DNA of 46,768 nt from an uncultured Clostridia bacterium (GCA_934647305.1 CAKUFI010000013.1:1-46768), one strand, 5' to 3'. Numbered from the stretch's first letter, positions 23,381-32,540 are shown. The notes: a model not told the origin generated them from the sequence alone. Numbers and translations: made by a program.

Positions 23381-23411
23381 GGAAGAGGGATGTTCGCATC
23401 CCTCTTTTCCC
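23381..23411 (+). terminator. Partial terminator/attenuator between binding protein and permease genes
   Basis: AAGAGGGATG-ttcg-CATCCCTCTT (23383-23406) with a UUCG tetraloop and a short pyrimidine run TTCCC after it. The poor T-tract suggests partial termination, leaving the binding protein in excess over the membrane parts. Confidence 0.65.
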
Positions 23412-23454
23412 GGCATCCTGTCGCATTCCGCGCGAACGATTTCGTCAAACGAGT

Positions 23455-23501
23455 CATTCGCTGCGTCTGTACACGCGATCCGTATGCAGACGCAGCGAAT
23501 G
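23455..23501 (+). other. Long hairpin just upstream of the permease ribosome site
   Basis: CATTCGCTGCGTCTG (23455-23469) and CAGACGCAGCGAATG (23487-23501) are perfect 15-bp complements with a 17-nt loop. The right arm ends at the GAGGAGGGG ribosome site of the permease gene at 23521. It could stabilise the 5' end of a processed mRNA or limit translation. Confidence 0.7.
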
Positions 23502-23520
23502 AGGAGGGGAGTTTGAAACG

Positions 23521-24480
23521 ATGCTCAAGTACGTACTGAAGCGAATCTTGCTCATGGTGATGGTGTTTCTCATCATTATCTCCATGTGCTTTGTGCTGGT
23601 GAAAATGTTGCCGAATAAGCCGGCGGAACAGTTTGGCAAGGACATGGCGCTGATCGAAATGCGCCGCGAAGCGCTGGGCTACAACAAGCCCATGATCGAG
23701 CAGTATGGCATCTTCGTGCGCAAGACGCTGCTGGGCGGCGACTGGGGCATCAGCGAGAGCCTGTACCTGGGCCAGAACGTCTGGGACAAGTTCATGGAAA
23801 AGATGCCCGCCACCGTCATTGTCAACGCCTATACCATGATCTTCGGCGTGCCGCTGGGTCTTCTGTTCGGCATTTACGCCGCGCTCAAAAAGAACAAGTG
23901 GCAGGATCACTTCATTTCCACCGCGGTCATGATCTTCGTTTCGGTGCCCAGCTACGTCTACGCGTTCCTGGTGCAGTACTTCCTGTGCTTCAAGCTCCGC
24001 GTTTTCCCGTTCCAGATGGAGGCGGGCTATAACTACTTCACCTGGAAGACCTTCGTCTCGATGGTGCCCGCCGTGCTGTCGCTCGGCTTTGGCACGGTCG
24101 CGGGCCTGACCCGCTACACCCGCGCGGAGCTGACCGAGGTGCTGACCAGCGATTACCTGCTCCTGGCACGCACCAAGGGCCTTTCCCGCGCGCAGACCAC
24201 CGTCCGTCACGCCCTGCGCAACGCCATGGTGCCCATCTTCCCGATGATCCTGGGCGAGTTCGTCGGCATCATGTCCGGCTCGCTGATCATCGAGCAGATC
24301 TTCGGCATCCCGGGCGTGGGCCCGCTGTACGTGGCCTCGATCACCGCCGCCACACCGGACTATAACTTCTTTATGCTGCTTTCCGCCTTCTATACGTTCA
24401 TCGGCCTGGCGTCCGGCATTATTGTCGACATCAGCTACGGCTTCATCGATCCGAGAATCAGAATGGGGAGTAAAAAGTGA
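23521..24480 (+). CDS. ABC transporter permease, DppB/OppB type
   Basis: A 319-residue permease with six predicted membrane segments, normal for DppB. The N-terminal helix MLKYVLKRILLMVMVFLIIISMCFVLVKMLP is typical, as is the ATPase-contacting EAA-like region AELTEVLTSDYLLLARTKGLSRAQTTVRHALRNAMVP near residues 205-240. It pairs with the larger DppC-type permease. The ATG follows GAGGAGGGG. Its stop overlaps by one base the ATG of the next permease. Confidence 0.93.
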   Translation: MLKYVLKRILLMVMVFLIIISMCFVLVKMLPNKPAEQFGKDMALIEMRREALGYNKPMIEQYGIFVRKTLLGGDWGISESLYLGQNVWDKFMEKMPATVIVNAYTMIFGVPLGLLFGIYAALKKNKWQDHFISTAVMIFVSVPSYVYAFLVQYFLCFKLRVFPFQMEAGYNYFTWKTFVSMVPAVLSLGFGTVAGLTRYTRAELTEVLTSDYLLLARTKGLSRAQTTVRHALRNAMVPIFPMILGEFVGIMSGSLIIEQIFGIPGVGPLYVASITAATPDYNFFMLLSAFYTFIGLASGIIVDISYGFIDPRIRMGSKK

Positions 24481-26000
24481 TGGACAAGAAAGAATACATG
24501 AACATTCCGGCGGAGAAATTCCAGTTCGTCGATCAGGGCGACCGGATTCACGACAAAAAGTTCGATACCAAGCCCATTGGCTATTTCAAGGACGTGTGGC
24601 TGCGCTTCTGCCGCAATAAGAGCTCGGTCGTGGCCGCGATCATCATTCTGGTGCTGGTGCTGTACGCCATCTTTGTGCCGATCTTCTGCGAGACCACGTA
24701 TTCCCGCGCGCTGACCGACACGACCTACCTGCACTACGGCAAGCTCCCGCCCAAGGTCACCTGGCTGGGCATCGACGGCACCTCCAAGGTGACGCTCAAC
24801 TCCTCGGTCTACCTGAACTACAAGGCCATCGGCGAGGAGACCGGCCTTGACCCGATCGTCGAGGTCTATCGCGCGGATTACGAGGATCCCACCGCCAGCA
24901 AGAAGTCCCGCTTCTATGACGTCAAGCTGGATAACTACTATAAGATGGGCATGCTCTACCTGACCCTGACCCCCGCCGAGTATGAGGCTGTGCAGGCATG
25001 GCAGGACGAGCACGGCATCCAGGTCATTTTCCCCGCCATCACCGATGCCAAGCAGACCGACGCCAACGTCTGGTATGAGGCCAATAAGAAGGGTATCCCG
25101 AAGCTGGACAAAAACGGCGAGTTCGTGTCCATTTACCGCACGACCACGCCTGAGGACACCAGCTATCACAGCCTGCGCATCGCGGCCGACAATGACCCCG
25201 AGAAGCCGCTGGCCTATGCCCGCGTGACTGGTACCGCCGCCGCCAAGTCCTATGTGGTGCGTGTGAGCCTGTACAACTATTTCCAGTACCGCTACGGCTT
25301 TGAGCCGGCCTTCACCTTCGGCACCAACGCCCGCGGCCAGGACATCCTGACTCGCCTGGCGGCCGGCGCACGCTTCAGCTTTATGCTGGCCATCTGCATT
25401 TCGTTTATCAACCTGCTCATCGGTTCGATCTACGGCGCGATCGAGGGCTACTACGGCGGCGCGATCGACATGATCATGGAGCGCATCAGCGACGTGCTCA
25501 ACGGCGTGCCCTTCATGGTTGTGACCACGCTGTTCCAGCTCCACTTGGCCAGCAAGGTCGGCGTGGTGCCGGCGCTGCTGTTCGCCTTCGTGCTGACCGG
25601 CTGGATCGGCATGGCCAGCCGCGTGCGCATGCAGTTCTACCGCTTCAAGGGACAGGAGTACATCCTGGCCGCCCGCACGCTGGGCGCGAAGGACATGCGC
25701 CTGATGTTCAAGCACATCTTCCCCAACTCGCTGGGCACGCTGATCACCGGCTCGGTGCTGGTGATCCCGGGCGTCATCTTCAGCGAGTCCTCGCTGACCT
25801 ACCTGGGCATCGTTAACCTGGAGTCCTCCACGATGACCAGCGTGGGCACGATGCTCGCCAACGGACGCGGCTACCTGGCGACTGATCCCTACATCATCTT
25901 CTTCCCGGCATTGTTCATCTCGCTGCTGGAAGTTTCGTTCAATCTGTTTGGCAACGGCCTGCGCGATGCCTTCAACCCTTCGCTGAGAGGAGTGGAATAA
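24480..26000 (+). CDS. ABC transporter permease, DppC/OppC type with large extra domain
   Basis: A 506-residue permease, against about 300 for ordinary DppC. After a cytoplasmic start and a first membrane helix (about residues 43-65) there is a soluble stretch of about 210 residues (about 66-275) before the family region FGTNARGQDILTRLAAGARFS. In DppC this spacing is normally some 40 residues, so about 170 are added; by topology they face outward, near the binding protein. Five more membrane helices and the EAA motif AARTLGAKDMRLMFKHIFPN follow. The ATG at 24480 is chosen over the adjacent in-frame GTG at 24477. Confidence 0.9.
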   Translation: MDKKEYMNIPAEKFQFVDQGDRIHDKKFDTKPIGYFKDVWLRFCRNKSSVVAAIIILVLVLYAIFVPIFCETTYSRALTDTTYLHYGKLPPKVTWLGIDGTSKVTLNSSVYLNYKAIGEETGLDPIVEVYRADYEDPTASKKSRFYDVKLDNYYKMGMLYLTLTPAEYEAVQAWQDEHGIQVIFPAITDAKQTDANVWYEANKKGIPKLDKNGEFVSIYRTTTPEDTSYHSLRIAADNDPEKPLAYARVTGTAAAKSYVVRVSLYNYFQYRYGFEPAFTFGTNARGQDILTRLAAGARFSFMLAICISFINLLIGSIYGAIEGYYGGAIDMIMERISDVLNGVPFMVVTTLFQLHLASKVGVVPALLFAFVLTGWIGMASRVRMQFYRFKGQEYILAARTLGAKDMRLMFKHIFPNSLGTLITGSVLVIPGVIFSESSLTYLGIVNLESSTMTSVGTMLANGRGYLATDPYIIFFPALFISLLEVSFNLFGNGLRDAFNPSLRGVE

Positions 26001-26001
26001 G

Positions 26002-28158
26002 ATGGAAAAGAAACTGCAGGTTCGCAATTTGCGCATTTCTTTCCGCACGGTCTCCGGCAAGGTGCAGGCGGTGCGGGACATCAGCTTTGACCTTCACAAG
26101 GGCGAGACGCTCGCCATCGTGGGCGAGTCCGGCTCGGGTAAGTCCGTCACCTCGAAGGCTATCCTGGGCATTCTGGCCGGCAACTCGATCGTCGAGGACG
26201 GCGAAATTCTCTACGACGGCCAGGATCTGCTCAAGATCAGCGAGGATGACTTCTATAAGATTCGCGGCGACAAAATCTCCATGATTTTCCAGGATCCGCT
26301 GTCCAGCCTGAACCCCATCATGCGCATCGGCAAACAGCTGACCGAGGCCATGATGCTCAAGGGCAAAGCGCGCCAGCGCAACAACCGCGAGAACTTCAAC
26401 GAAAAGATGCGTCTGCTCGAAAAGGTCATGTGCGAGAGCGATCCCGCGTCCGCAGAGCAGGCCAGGGCACAGTGCGCCCAGTTCCGCCGCTTCGAGATGA
26501 AGCATATCGAGCTGGAGCGCGACTATAACGAGGCCTTCGAGGCCGCGCAGGAAGCGCTGGTCGAGATCGAGAACATCCTGTTCCTGATCGAGAAGAACGC
26601 GCTGACCGACGCGCGCACCCGCCTGGGCGAGGTCAAGGAGTTCGCGAACAACGCCGTCAATCCGTTCGTGGTGTCCGGCGCGCGAGAGGGCGAGCTCAGG
26701 ACGCATACCGCCGCGCTGCTCAGCAGCCTGAACAGCCAGGTCAGCAAGAAGGATTTCACCCAGGCCGCGGGACATCTGCGCGCGCTGGATGAGATCCTCA
26801 AGGAAGCGGTTGCCAAGCCCCGCCCCGACTTCTTCGCGATGGGCTTCTACCTCGAGGAGCACGGCAAGGGCTGTCCTGACGGTACGCAGGTGGAGAAGAA
26901 CGCCTTCTATGCGCAGTACCTCAGCGAGCACTTTATGGACAGATTCGTCGAGCAGGCGACGAAGAGCATTGCCGCCGACGATAAGAAATACCTGAAAAAG
27001 CGCGAGGACGCAATCGTCGCGCTGGACAAGGCCTACGCGCTGATCGAGAAGAGCATGCCCGAGGACAAGGCGCTTGAGCAGATGGTGAACGAGGTGACCC
27101 GCGTGGTCGGGGAGTCCATCAACCCGCTCGACGTCATCAAGGACAGCGCCGCGCGTACCTTTGAGCGCAGCCTGAAGGACTACATGCAGACCTACTTCAC
27201 CGGCAAGCGCACCAACGGCGGCAAGGAAAAGAAGTACGAGCGCCAGATGAAGCGCTACAACCGCCTGGTCGCAAAGGGCAAGGAGCCCGACTGGAAGGTC
27301 GCGGCGGCCTCGGTCATCGACCTTGAGCTGGTGCGCGAGAACATGAAGCGCCTGATCGTCCGCCTGCGCGGGCACTATATCGAGCTCAATGAGCGCGAGC
27401 CGATCGAGGACAAGCTGGCCAAGACGGAAAACCTGATCGCCAGCCTGAAGGAAAGCGCGTCCGGCATGGTCGACAAGATGACCAAGCGCCGCGCTAAGAA
27501 CAAGGCGCTCAAGCTGATGGAGGAAGTGGGTATCCCCGAGCCGCGCAAGCGCTATCGCGCCTACCCGTTCCAGTTTTCCGGCGGCATGCGGCAGCGCATT
27601 GTCATCGCCATCGCGCTGGCGGCCAACCCGGACATCCTGATCTGCGACGAGCCGACCACCGCGCTGGACGTAACCATTCAGGCCCAGATCCTGGAGCTGA
27701 TCAACCGCCTGAAGAAGGAGCGCAACCTGTCCATCATCTTCATCACGCACGATCTGGGCGTCGTGGCCAACATGGCCGACCGCATCGCCGTGATGTACGC
27801 GGGCAAGATCGTCGAGTACGGCACGGCCGAGGAGGTTTTCTACGAGCCGGCGCACCCGTATACCTGGGCACTGCTCTCGTCCATGCCCGACCTGGAGACC
27901 AAGGAGAAGCTCGAGGCCATCCCGGGCACGCCTCCGAACATGATCTACCCGCCCAAGGGCGACGCCTTCGCCGAGCGCAACCGCTACGCGCTGAAGATCG
28001 ACTTCGAGGAGCAGCCGCCCGTCTTCCCGATCACCGACACGCACTGGGCCGCGACCTGGCTGCTGCACCCGAACGCGCCCAAGATGGATCCGCCCAAGAC
28101 GGTGACCGACCGAATCAAGAAAATGAAGGCCCGAGTGGGAGGTGGCGCAAATGCCTAA
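26002..28158 (+). CDS. ABC transporter ATP-binding protein, DppD/OppD type with long helical insertion
   Basis: A 718-residue ATPase, about twice the usual 330. The motifs are normal but far apart: Walker A GESGSGKS (41-48), Q-loop MIFQDPLSSLNP (Q97), signature FSGGMRQR (525-532), Walker B ILICDEPTTALD (about 546-557) and a C-terminal oligopeptide-type tail (GTPPNMIYPPKGDAFAERNRY). Residues about 120-500, between Q-loop and signature, are a highly charged, probably helical and partly coiled-coil insertion in the helical subdomain. That subdomain contacts the permease, so the insertion may reach toward it or bind a partner. No frameshift is needed. Confidence 0.9.
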   Translation: MEKKLQVRNLRISFRTVSGKVQAVRDISFDLHKGETLAIVGESGSGKSVTSKAILGILAGNSIVEDGEILYDGQDLLKISEDDFYKIRGDKISMIFQDPLSSLNPIMRIGKQLTEAMMLKGKARQRNNRENFNEKMRLLEKVMCESDPASAEQARAQCAQFRRFEMKHIELERDYNEAFEAAQEALVEIENILFLIEKNALTDARTRLGEVKEFANNAVNPFVVSGAREGELRTHTAALLSSLNSQVSKKDFTQAAGHLRALDEILKEAVAKPRPDFFAMGFYLEEHGKGCPDGTQVEKNAFYAQYLSEHFMDRFVEQATKSIAADDKKYLKKREDAIVALDKAYALIEKSMPEDKALEQMVNEVTRVVGESINPLDVIKDSAARTFERSLKDYMQTYFTGKRTNGGKEKKYERQMKRYNRLVAKGKEPDWKVAAASVIDLELVRENMKRLIVRLRGHYIELNEREPIEDKLAKTENLIASLKESASGMVDKMTKRRAKNKALKLMEEVGIPEPRKRYRAYPFQFSGGMRQRIVIAIALAANPDILICDEPTTALDVTIQAQILELINRLKKERNLSIIFITHDLGVVANMADRIAVMYAGKIVEYGTAEEVFYEPAHPYTWALLSSMPDLETKEKLEAIPGTPPNMIYPPKGDAFAERNRYALKIDFEEQPPVFPITDTHWAATWLLHPNAPKMDPPKTVTDRIKKMKARVGGGANA

Positions 28159-29338
28159 TCAGAACGAGGAAGTCCTGCTCAGAGTCGAGCATCTGTGCCA
28201 GTATTTCAAGTCGGTCAAGGCCGTGGACGACGTGACCTTCGATATCAAGAAGGGCGAGGTGTTCGGCCTGGTCGGCGAGTCCGGCTGCGGCAAGACCACG
28301 ACCGGCCGCTCGATCATCAAGCTGTACAACATCACCTCGGGCAGCATTTACTTCAAGGGCAAGCGCATCGCTGCGGGCACGATGTCCTACGAAGAGGCCA
28401 TCAAAAAGGCGCGCGAGGAGATGAAGAACGCTTCGCCTGAGCACAGGGAAGAGCTGAAGAGGTTCATTTCCGAGCAGCGCAGGGAGATTGCCTCCGCGAA
28501 GCACGACCACTACAAGTGCGACAAGATCTACGCCAAGGCCAACGTCCAGGAGGTCGACGAAAAGTACAAGCCCCTGCTGGCCGCGGCGAAGGAGCCCGAG
28601 CTCTCTAAGCTCAAGAAACAGTACGAGTACGACCGCCGCATTGCCGCCGGGCAGCGCTTTGTGACCCAGATCCAGATGATTTTCCAGGACCCGATCGCGT
28701 CGCTTGACCCCCGCATGACGGTCTACGAAACCATCGCCGAGGGCCTGAAGATCCGCGGCGAGCGCGACAAGAAGATCATCGACGAGAAGGTCTTCCGGGT
28801 GCTGGAGCTGGTCGGTCTGGTGCGCGAGCACGCCGGCCGCTATCCGCACGAGTTCTCCGGCGGTCAGCGTCAGCGCATCGGCGTGGCGCGCGCCGTGGTC
28901 ATGAACCCTGAAATGATCATCGCCGACGAGCCGGTGTCCGCGCTGGACGTGTCGATTCAGGCGCAGGTCATCAACCTGCTCAACGACCTCAGGCACGAGC
29001 TGGGCCTGACCATCCTGTTTATCGCCCACGACCTGTCCGTCGTCAAGTACTTCTCCGACCGCATCGGCGTGATGTACTACGGCAAAATGGTTGAGCTGGC
29101 CACGTCGGACGAGCTGTTTGCTCATCCGCTGCATCCCTACACCCGCTCGCTCCTGTCGGCCATTCCGCTGCCCGACCCGGTTTACGAGAAGCAGCGCAAG
29201 CGCATCCGCTACGATCCGCTGGCCGAGCACGACTACAGCGTCGACAAGCCCACCATGCGCGAAATTGTCCCCGGACACTTCGTGCAGTGCAACGAGGCGG
29301 AATACCAGAAATATCTCGCCGAAATGGGCGTCAACTGA
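28151..29338 (+). CDS. ABC transporter ATP-binding protein, DppF/OppF type with helical insertion
   Basis: A 395-residue ATPase, about 70-80 longer than usual. Walker A GESGCGKT (42-49), Q-loop MIFQDPIASLDP (Q179), signature FSGGQRQR (about 238-245), Walker B MIIADEPVSALD. The insertion, about residues 78-168, lies between Walker A and the Q-loop, a different place from that in the DppD partner, and is rich in Lys, Glu and Arg. The start ATG at 28151 follows GGGAGG and overlaps the previous gene by 8 bp. It completes the peptide transporter. Confidence 0.9.
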   Translation: MPNQNEEVLLRVEHLCQYFKSVKAVDDVTFDIKKGEVFGLVGESGCGKTTTGRSIIKLYNITSGSIYFKGKRIAAGTMSYEEAIKKAREEMKNASPEHREELKRFISEQRREIASAKHDHYKCDKIYAKANVQEVDEKYKPLLAAAKEPELSKLKKQYEYDRRIAAGQRFVTQIQMIFQDPIASLDPRMTVYETIAEGLKIRGERDKKIIDEKVFRVLELVGLVREHAGRYPHEFSGGQRQRIGVARAVVMNPEMIIADEPVSALDVSIQAQVINLLNDLRHELGLTILFIAHDLSVVKYFSDRIGVMYYGKMVELATSDELFAHPLHPYTRSLLSAIPLPDPVYEKQRKRIRYDPLAEHDYSVDKPTMREIVPGHFVQCNEAEYQKYLAEMGVN

Positions 29339-29348
29339 ACAAGCAATG

Positions 29349-29376
29349 GGAGCCGTTCGGATTCGGACGGCTCCCT
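29349..29376 (+). other. Strong hairpin after the peptide ABC operon
   Basis: GGGAGCCGT (29349-29357) pairs with ACGGCTCCC (29368-29376) with a further 3 bp inside. No T-tract follows, so it may be an mRNA 3' stabiliser or partial terminator before the DUF3899-like gene. Confidence 0.6.
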
Positions 29377-29395
29377 GCGCAATCATGGAGGCAAT

Positions 29396-29803
29396 ATGGA
29401 AGAAAACAAGTGGGGGAAGGCGATCTACTATGCGATTCGCACCCTGGCCGAGCTGGCGCTCGTGTTCATCGTGGCCAGCCTGCGCGGCCTGGACCTTTCA
29501 AAGAGCATGAAGCTCAACGCGCGGTATTTAAGCGACGGTTTTTTCGTCATCGGACTGCTGGCGACCGGCTTTGGACTGCTGATCTGGGTGTCCACGACCG
29601 GCTTTTTCGACATCATGGGCTACGCCGTCAAGTCGGTTGTGGTGCTGTTTTCGTCGCTCAAAAAGCCCAAGGATCATCTCAGCTTTTACGACTATAAGCA
29701 GATCAAGAACGAAACTCGCGGCAAGCCCCATTATGCGCTGCTGCTCAGCGGCGTGGCCTGCATCCTGCTCTCGCTCGCCTGCCTGGCGGTGTACTACCGA
29801 TGA
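29396..29803 (+). CDS. DUF3899-like membrane protein
   Basis: A 135-residue protein with three probable membrane helices (about residues 12-30, 47-68 and 113-132). The sequence LSDGFFVIGLLATGFGLLIWVSTTGFFDIMGYAVKS resembles DUF3899 proteins (PF13038), whose function is unknown. It starts after GGAGG. Its stop overlaps the ATG of the next gene by 4 bp, so the two are coupled. It follows the peptide transporter after a hairpin and may be read from the same transcript. Confidence 0.75.
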   Translation: MEENKWGKAIYYAIRTLAELALVFIVASLRGLDLSKSMKLNARYLSDGFFVIGLLATGFGLLIWVSTTGFFDIMGYAVKSVVVLFSSLKKPKDHLSFYDYKQIKNETRGKPHYALLLSGVACILLSLACLAVYYR

Positions 29804-30339
29804 GCCGGGCGAAGGCATGGCTGCTGACCGGCTGCGTCGCGGCGGCGGTCGTCGCGGTGTTTTTTGCAGGCCGGTTTTTCGAAGGCTATCTCAACCATTC
29901 CGCGAACTTGGCCAGATACGCGCTCGAGGCCACCTCGCTGCCCGGGGACTACGCGCCGGGCTACTGCCTGACGGGTTCGGCCGGCATCGTGCACTCCATG
30001 GAGCAGACTGTCCTCGTCATCACTGATTATCAATCCGACCGCGAAGCGCTGCTCGAGGAAATCTCGCGCACAGACGGCTGGCATGTGGCGCAGGTTTCGG
30101 CGCAGGAGTACCACGACTTTGCCGACGCAGCGCTGTGGTGGCAGGCGGAAGAGGTCTTTCAGGTGCGGGACGACACCTGCTTCGACGCGTGGTACTATCG
30201 CGAAACCGCTGAACCGTGCGACCCGCCCGCGCTGCCCGACGGGCCGTTTGCGCAGATCGGCGAGCTGGGCCGCGGCTTTCAGTTTGCGGCGTATGACGCG
30301 GAAAGCGGCCTGTTTCTGTACTTCTACCAGTTCGGATGA
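29800..30339 (+). CDS. Membrane-anchored or exported protein of unknown function
   Basis: A 179-residue protein I do not recognise. Residues 6-24 (AWLLTGCVAAAVVAVFFAG) form an N-terminal membrane anchor or uncleaved signal; the rest is soluble, acidic and aromatic-rich, predicted outside. Four cysteines are in the whole protein, including the C in FDAWYYRETAEPCDPP. The start codon overlaps the stop of the DUF3899-like gene. The gene ends 3 bp before the convergent AraC gene. Function cannot be inferred beyond a probable cell-envelope location. Confidence 0.65.
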   Translation: MSRAKAWLLTGCVAAAVVAVFFAGRFFEGYLNHSANLARYALEATSLPGDYAPGYCLTGSAGIVHSMEQTVLVITDYQSDREALLEEISRTDGWHVAQVSAQEYHDFADAALWWQAEEVFQVRDDTCFDAWYYRETAEPCDPPALPDGPFAQIGELGRGFQFAAYDAESGLFLYFYQFG

Positions 30340-30342
30340 AGT

Positions 30343-32475
30343 CTACTGCTCGGGCGGCCTGGGACTGCCCCCGGCGCGCGCGGTGTGCGGCGCGGCCTGG
30401 AAGTGCTTGCGGTAAACCTTGTAAAAGGTGTTGGCCGAGTTGTAGCCGCAGGCCGTCGCCACATCCTTGACGCTGAGTGCGCCCTCGCAGAGCAGCTGGG
30501 CGGCATGACGCATGCGCACCCGCTCGATGCGCTCGACCAGCGTCTCGTTCAGGCCCTCCCGCGCCACGCGGTACAGGTAGGACTTGGACACGCCGAAGTG
30601 CTCGGCAATGCTGTCCATCGACAGCGAGGGATCCATGTAGTTTTCCTCGACGTAGGCGCGCAGCTGCCCGATCAGGCGCGTTTCCGGCGCGCTGCTGCGG
30701 CGGCACAGCTCGTCCGTAACCGCGCGAATGCACGCCTCGAGACTCCTCTCGTCCGACTCGGCCGCGAGCATGAGCTCCGGATCGACGGACAGGTTCATTT
30801 CGCCGCACACCGAGCGCAGCAAAAAGACGACCAGCGTGAAGATGCGCTGCGTTTCGCGCACGCTGTCCGAGGAGCTGCGCGCATTCTGCAGCAGCGAACG
30901 GAGCTGGGCAAGCGCCTTTTCCGCGTCGCAGGCGATGAGCAGGTGCTGAAGTCTGCTCAGGTCGGCCATCTTCATGCCGTCGAACGATTCGCCGCCCTCC
31001 TGCGCGTAGACGGAAAGCTCGCCGTCGGCAGTGGGGCGAAGCGCGAGCCGGGCGCGCAGAAACGCCGTGTGCAGCGCGGTCACCGAGGTAAAAACGTCGC
31101 TGACTCCGACGCATAGCCGCAGGCCAAACGCCTGGCCGTCCTCGCGCACCAGCAGCGCGAAGTCAGAGCTGCCGGTCTGCGTGTACGGCCCCAGCTCGCC
31201 GAGCAGCTCCGCAAAGCGCCCGCTGACCAGGAAGGCCGCGCGATCCTCGTCCGCGCCCTCGCCCGACACGCGCAGGCAGACCAGCCGGTTGGGCGCGCCG
31301 AGCTGAGGCAGGTATTTTTCCGCCAGCCTGCGGTCGGCTGACGGGTAGTAATCCTGATACAGAAAACGCATAAACAGGCTCCGGCTCAGCAGGCGATCCG
31401 CTTCGATCATTTGCGCCCGGAGCCTTGAATTTTCCGACGCGGAGCGATCCATCGCCCGGCCGAGCGCGTGGTATTCGTTTCGCGCGCCGCGGGTATCCTC
31501 ACGCCCGGCCACGCGCCGGAGCAGCTGGCGGATGGGCAGCAGGTTCGCGCCGGAGAACAGCACGCTCATGATCACGCCCAGGCATATCGCCGCGGCCAGA
31601 TACGCCCCGTTGAGCAGCGCGAATGGCTTGACCAGGGCGCGCAGGCTGGCCTCGGACACGCTGAGCGTCAGGGTCAGCTGCGTCGTCAGGTAGATCGGGC
31701 TGTCCAGCACGACCGGTTTCTCGACTTCTTCGGGCGCGCCCAGCTCAAACAGCGTCTTCCCCTGCGCGTCGGTCAGCCTCAGCGCGGCGTCTGTTGGCAT
31801 CGAGGCGGAAAAGAGCGCCTTTTTCAGCTCGCCCGCCTGCACGACCATGCCGAAAACCGCGCTTTCCTGCACCGGGCGATACAGCGCCAGCAGGCCGGAC
31901 TGGGGCGCCTGACGGCTGATGCTCACGTGTCTGAGCGGCAGCAGCGTGAGTCCCTCGGGGAGGTTCGCGCACTTCTCCTCAAGCTCCGCGGCGCTCAGGT
32001 CGCAGGACAGATCCAGCCCGAAGAGCGTGCCGGCCTGCTTGGAGAAGTGCAGCGTGGAGACGGCGGAGCGATTGCGGGTAAACAAAAGGAAGCCATAGCT
32101 GCGGACGTCGAGCAGGGCGAACTGCTTGGAGAGCACCTGCTGCAGCTTGGACAGGTCGTAGTCGTTGCGCGAGGCGAGGTTCTCCTGCGCCAGCAGGCGA
32201 AGCTCCATGTAACTCTGCCAGTCGTTGAACGAGATCGGCAGCATGGTCAGCGTGCGCAGCTGCCCTTCCAGGAGCGAGGCGCTGCGGTCGAGCGCGTGCT
32301 GTTGCTGCTGCAGGCAGGTTTCGCGCATGCTCGCCGAGGCGCGCCGCACGACCGGCACAATGCACAGCACGGTGGCCGCGAGCAGCAGCAGGTAGGTCGC
32401 AAGGTATACCTCGAAAAGCTGCAGCCGGGAATACACGCGGCGCAGCCACTCGGTCAGCCGGTTCGTCGATTTCAT
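30343..32475 (-). CDS. Membrane-bound AraC family sensor-regulator (YesN/YtdP-like)
   Basis: A 710-residue one-component regulator. A membrane helix at about residues 21-43 and another near 280-300 (YLAAAICLGVIMSVLFSGA) bracket an extracytoplasmic sensor domain. A long cytoplasmic region ends with an AraC double HTH (LSMDSIAEHFGVSKSYLYRVA and VKDVATACGYNSANTFYKVYRKHF). Proteins of this build sit beside sugar ABC importers of the YteP/YtcP type and sense oligosaccharides outside the cell. The ATG at 32475 follows GGAGGAG. It is divergent from the solute-binding protein gene and is its likely activator. Confidence 0.9.
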   Translation of the reverse strand: MKSTNRLTEWLRRVYSRLQLFEVYLATYLLLLAATVLCIVPVVRRASASMRETCLQQQQHALDRSASLLEGQLRTLTMLPISFNDWQSYMELRLLAQENLASRNDYDLSKLQQVLSKQFALLDVRSYGFLLFTRNRSAVSTLHFSKQAGTLFGLDLSCDLSAAELEEKCANLPEGLTLLPLRHVSISRQAPQSGLLALYRPVQESAVFGMVVQAGELKKALFSASMPTDAALRLTDAQGKTLFELGAPEEVEKPVVLDSPIYLTTQLTLTLSVSEASLRALVKPFALLNGAYLAAAICLGVIMSVLFSGANLLPIRQLLRRVAGREDTRGARNEYHALGRAMDRSASENSRLRAQMIEADRLLSRSLFMRFLYQDYYPSADRRLAEKYLPQLGAPNRLVCLRVSGEGADEDRAAFLVSGRFAELLGELGPYTQTGSSDFALLVREDGQAFGLRLCVGVSDVFTSVTALHTAFLRARLALRPTADGELSVYAQEGGESFDGMKMADLSRLQHLLIACDAEKALAQLRSLLQNARSSSDSVRETQRIFTLVVFLLRSVCGEMNLSVDPELMLAAESDERSLEACIRAVTDELCRRSSAPETRLIGQLRAYVEENYMDPSLSMDSIAEHFGVSKSYLYRVAREGLNETLVERIERVRMRHAAQLLCEGALSVKDVATACGYNSANTFYKVYRKHFQAAPHTARAGGSPRPPEQ

Positions 32476-32511
32476 GCGGCGTCTCCTCCGTAGTTTATGA
32501 CAACTGCTGAA

Positions 32512-32540
32512 ATTATAACACAATGCGCTCCCGTTTGCCA
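32512..32540 (-). promoter_or_regulatory. Promoter candidate of the AraC sensor gene
   Basis: TATAAT (32512-32517) on the minus strand with TGGCAA 17 bp upstream (32535-32540). The -10 is perfect and the -35 weak. Confidence 0.5.

Noticed and set aside
24435..28068. Long minus-strand frames (548 and 698 codons) opposite DppC and DppD
   Set aside because: Both are antisense to genes with intact motifs and arise from the same codon bias. I considered whether the DppD insertion could be a second gene on the other strand, but the plus frame is unbroken and charged-helical.
26002..28158. DppD insertion as evidence of a frameshift or fused neighbouring gene
   Set aside because: One frame holds all ATPase motifs in order with no internal stop, and no independent domain could be recognised in residues 120-500.
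30020..31114. An Arg-rich minus-strand frame across the end of the AraC sensor gene
   Set aside because: Out-of-frame shadow of the AraC sensor gene on the same strand.
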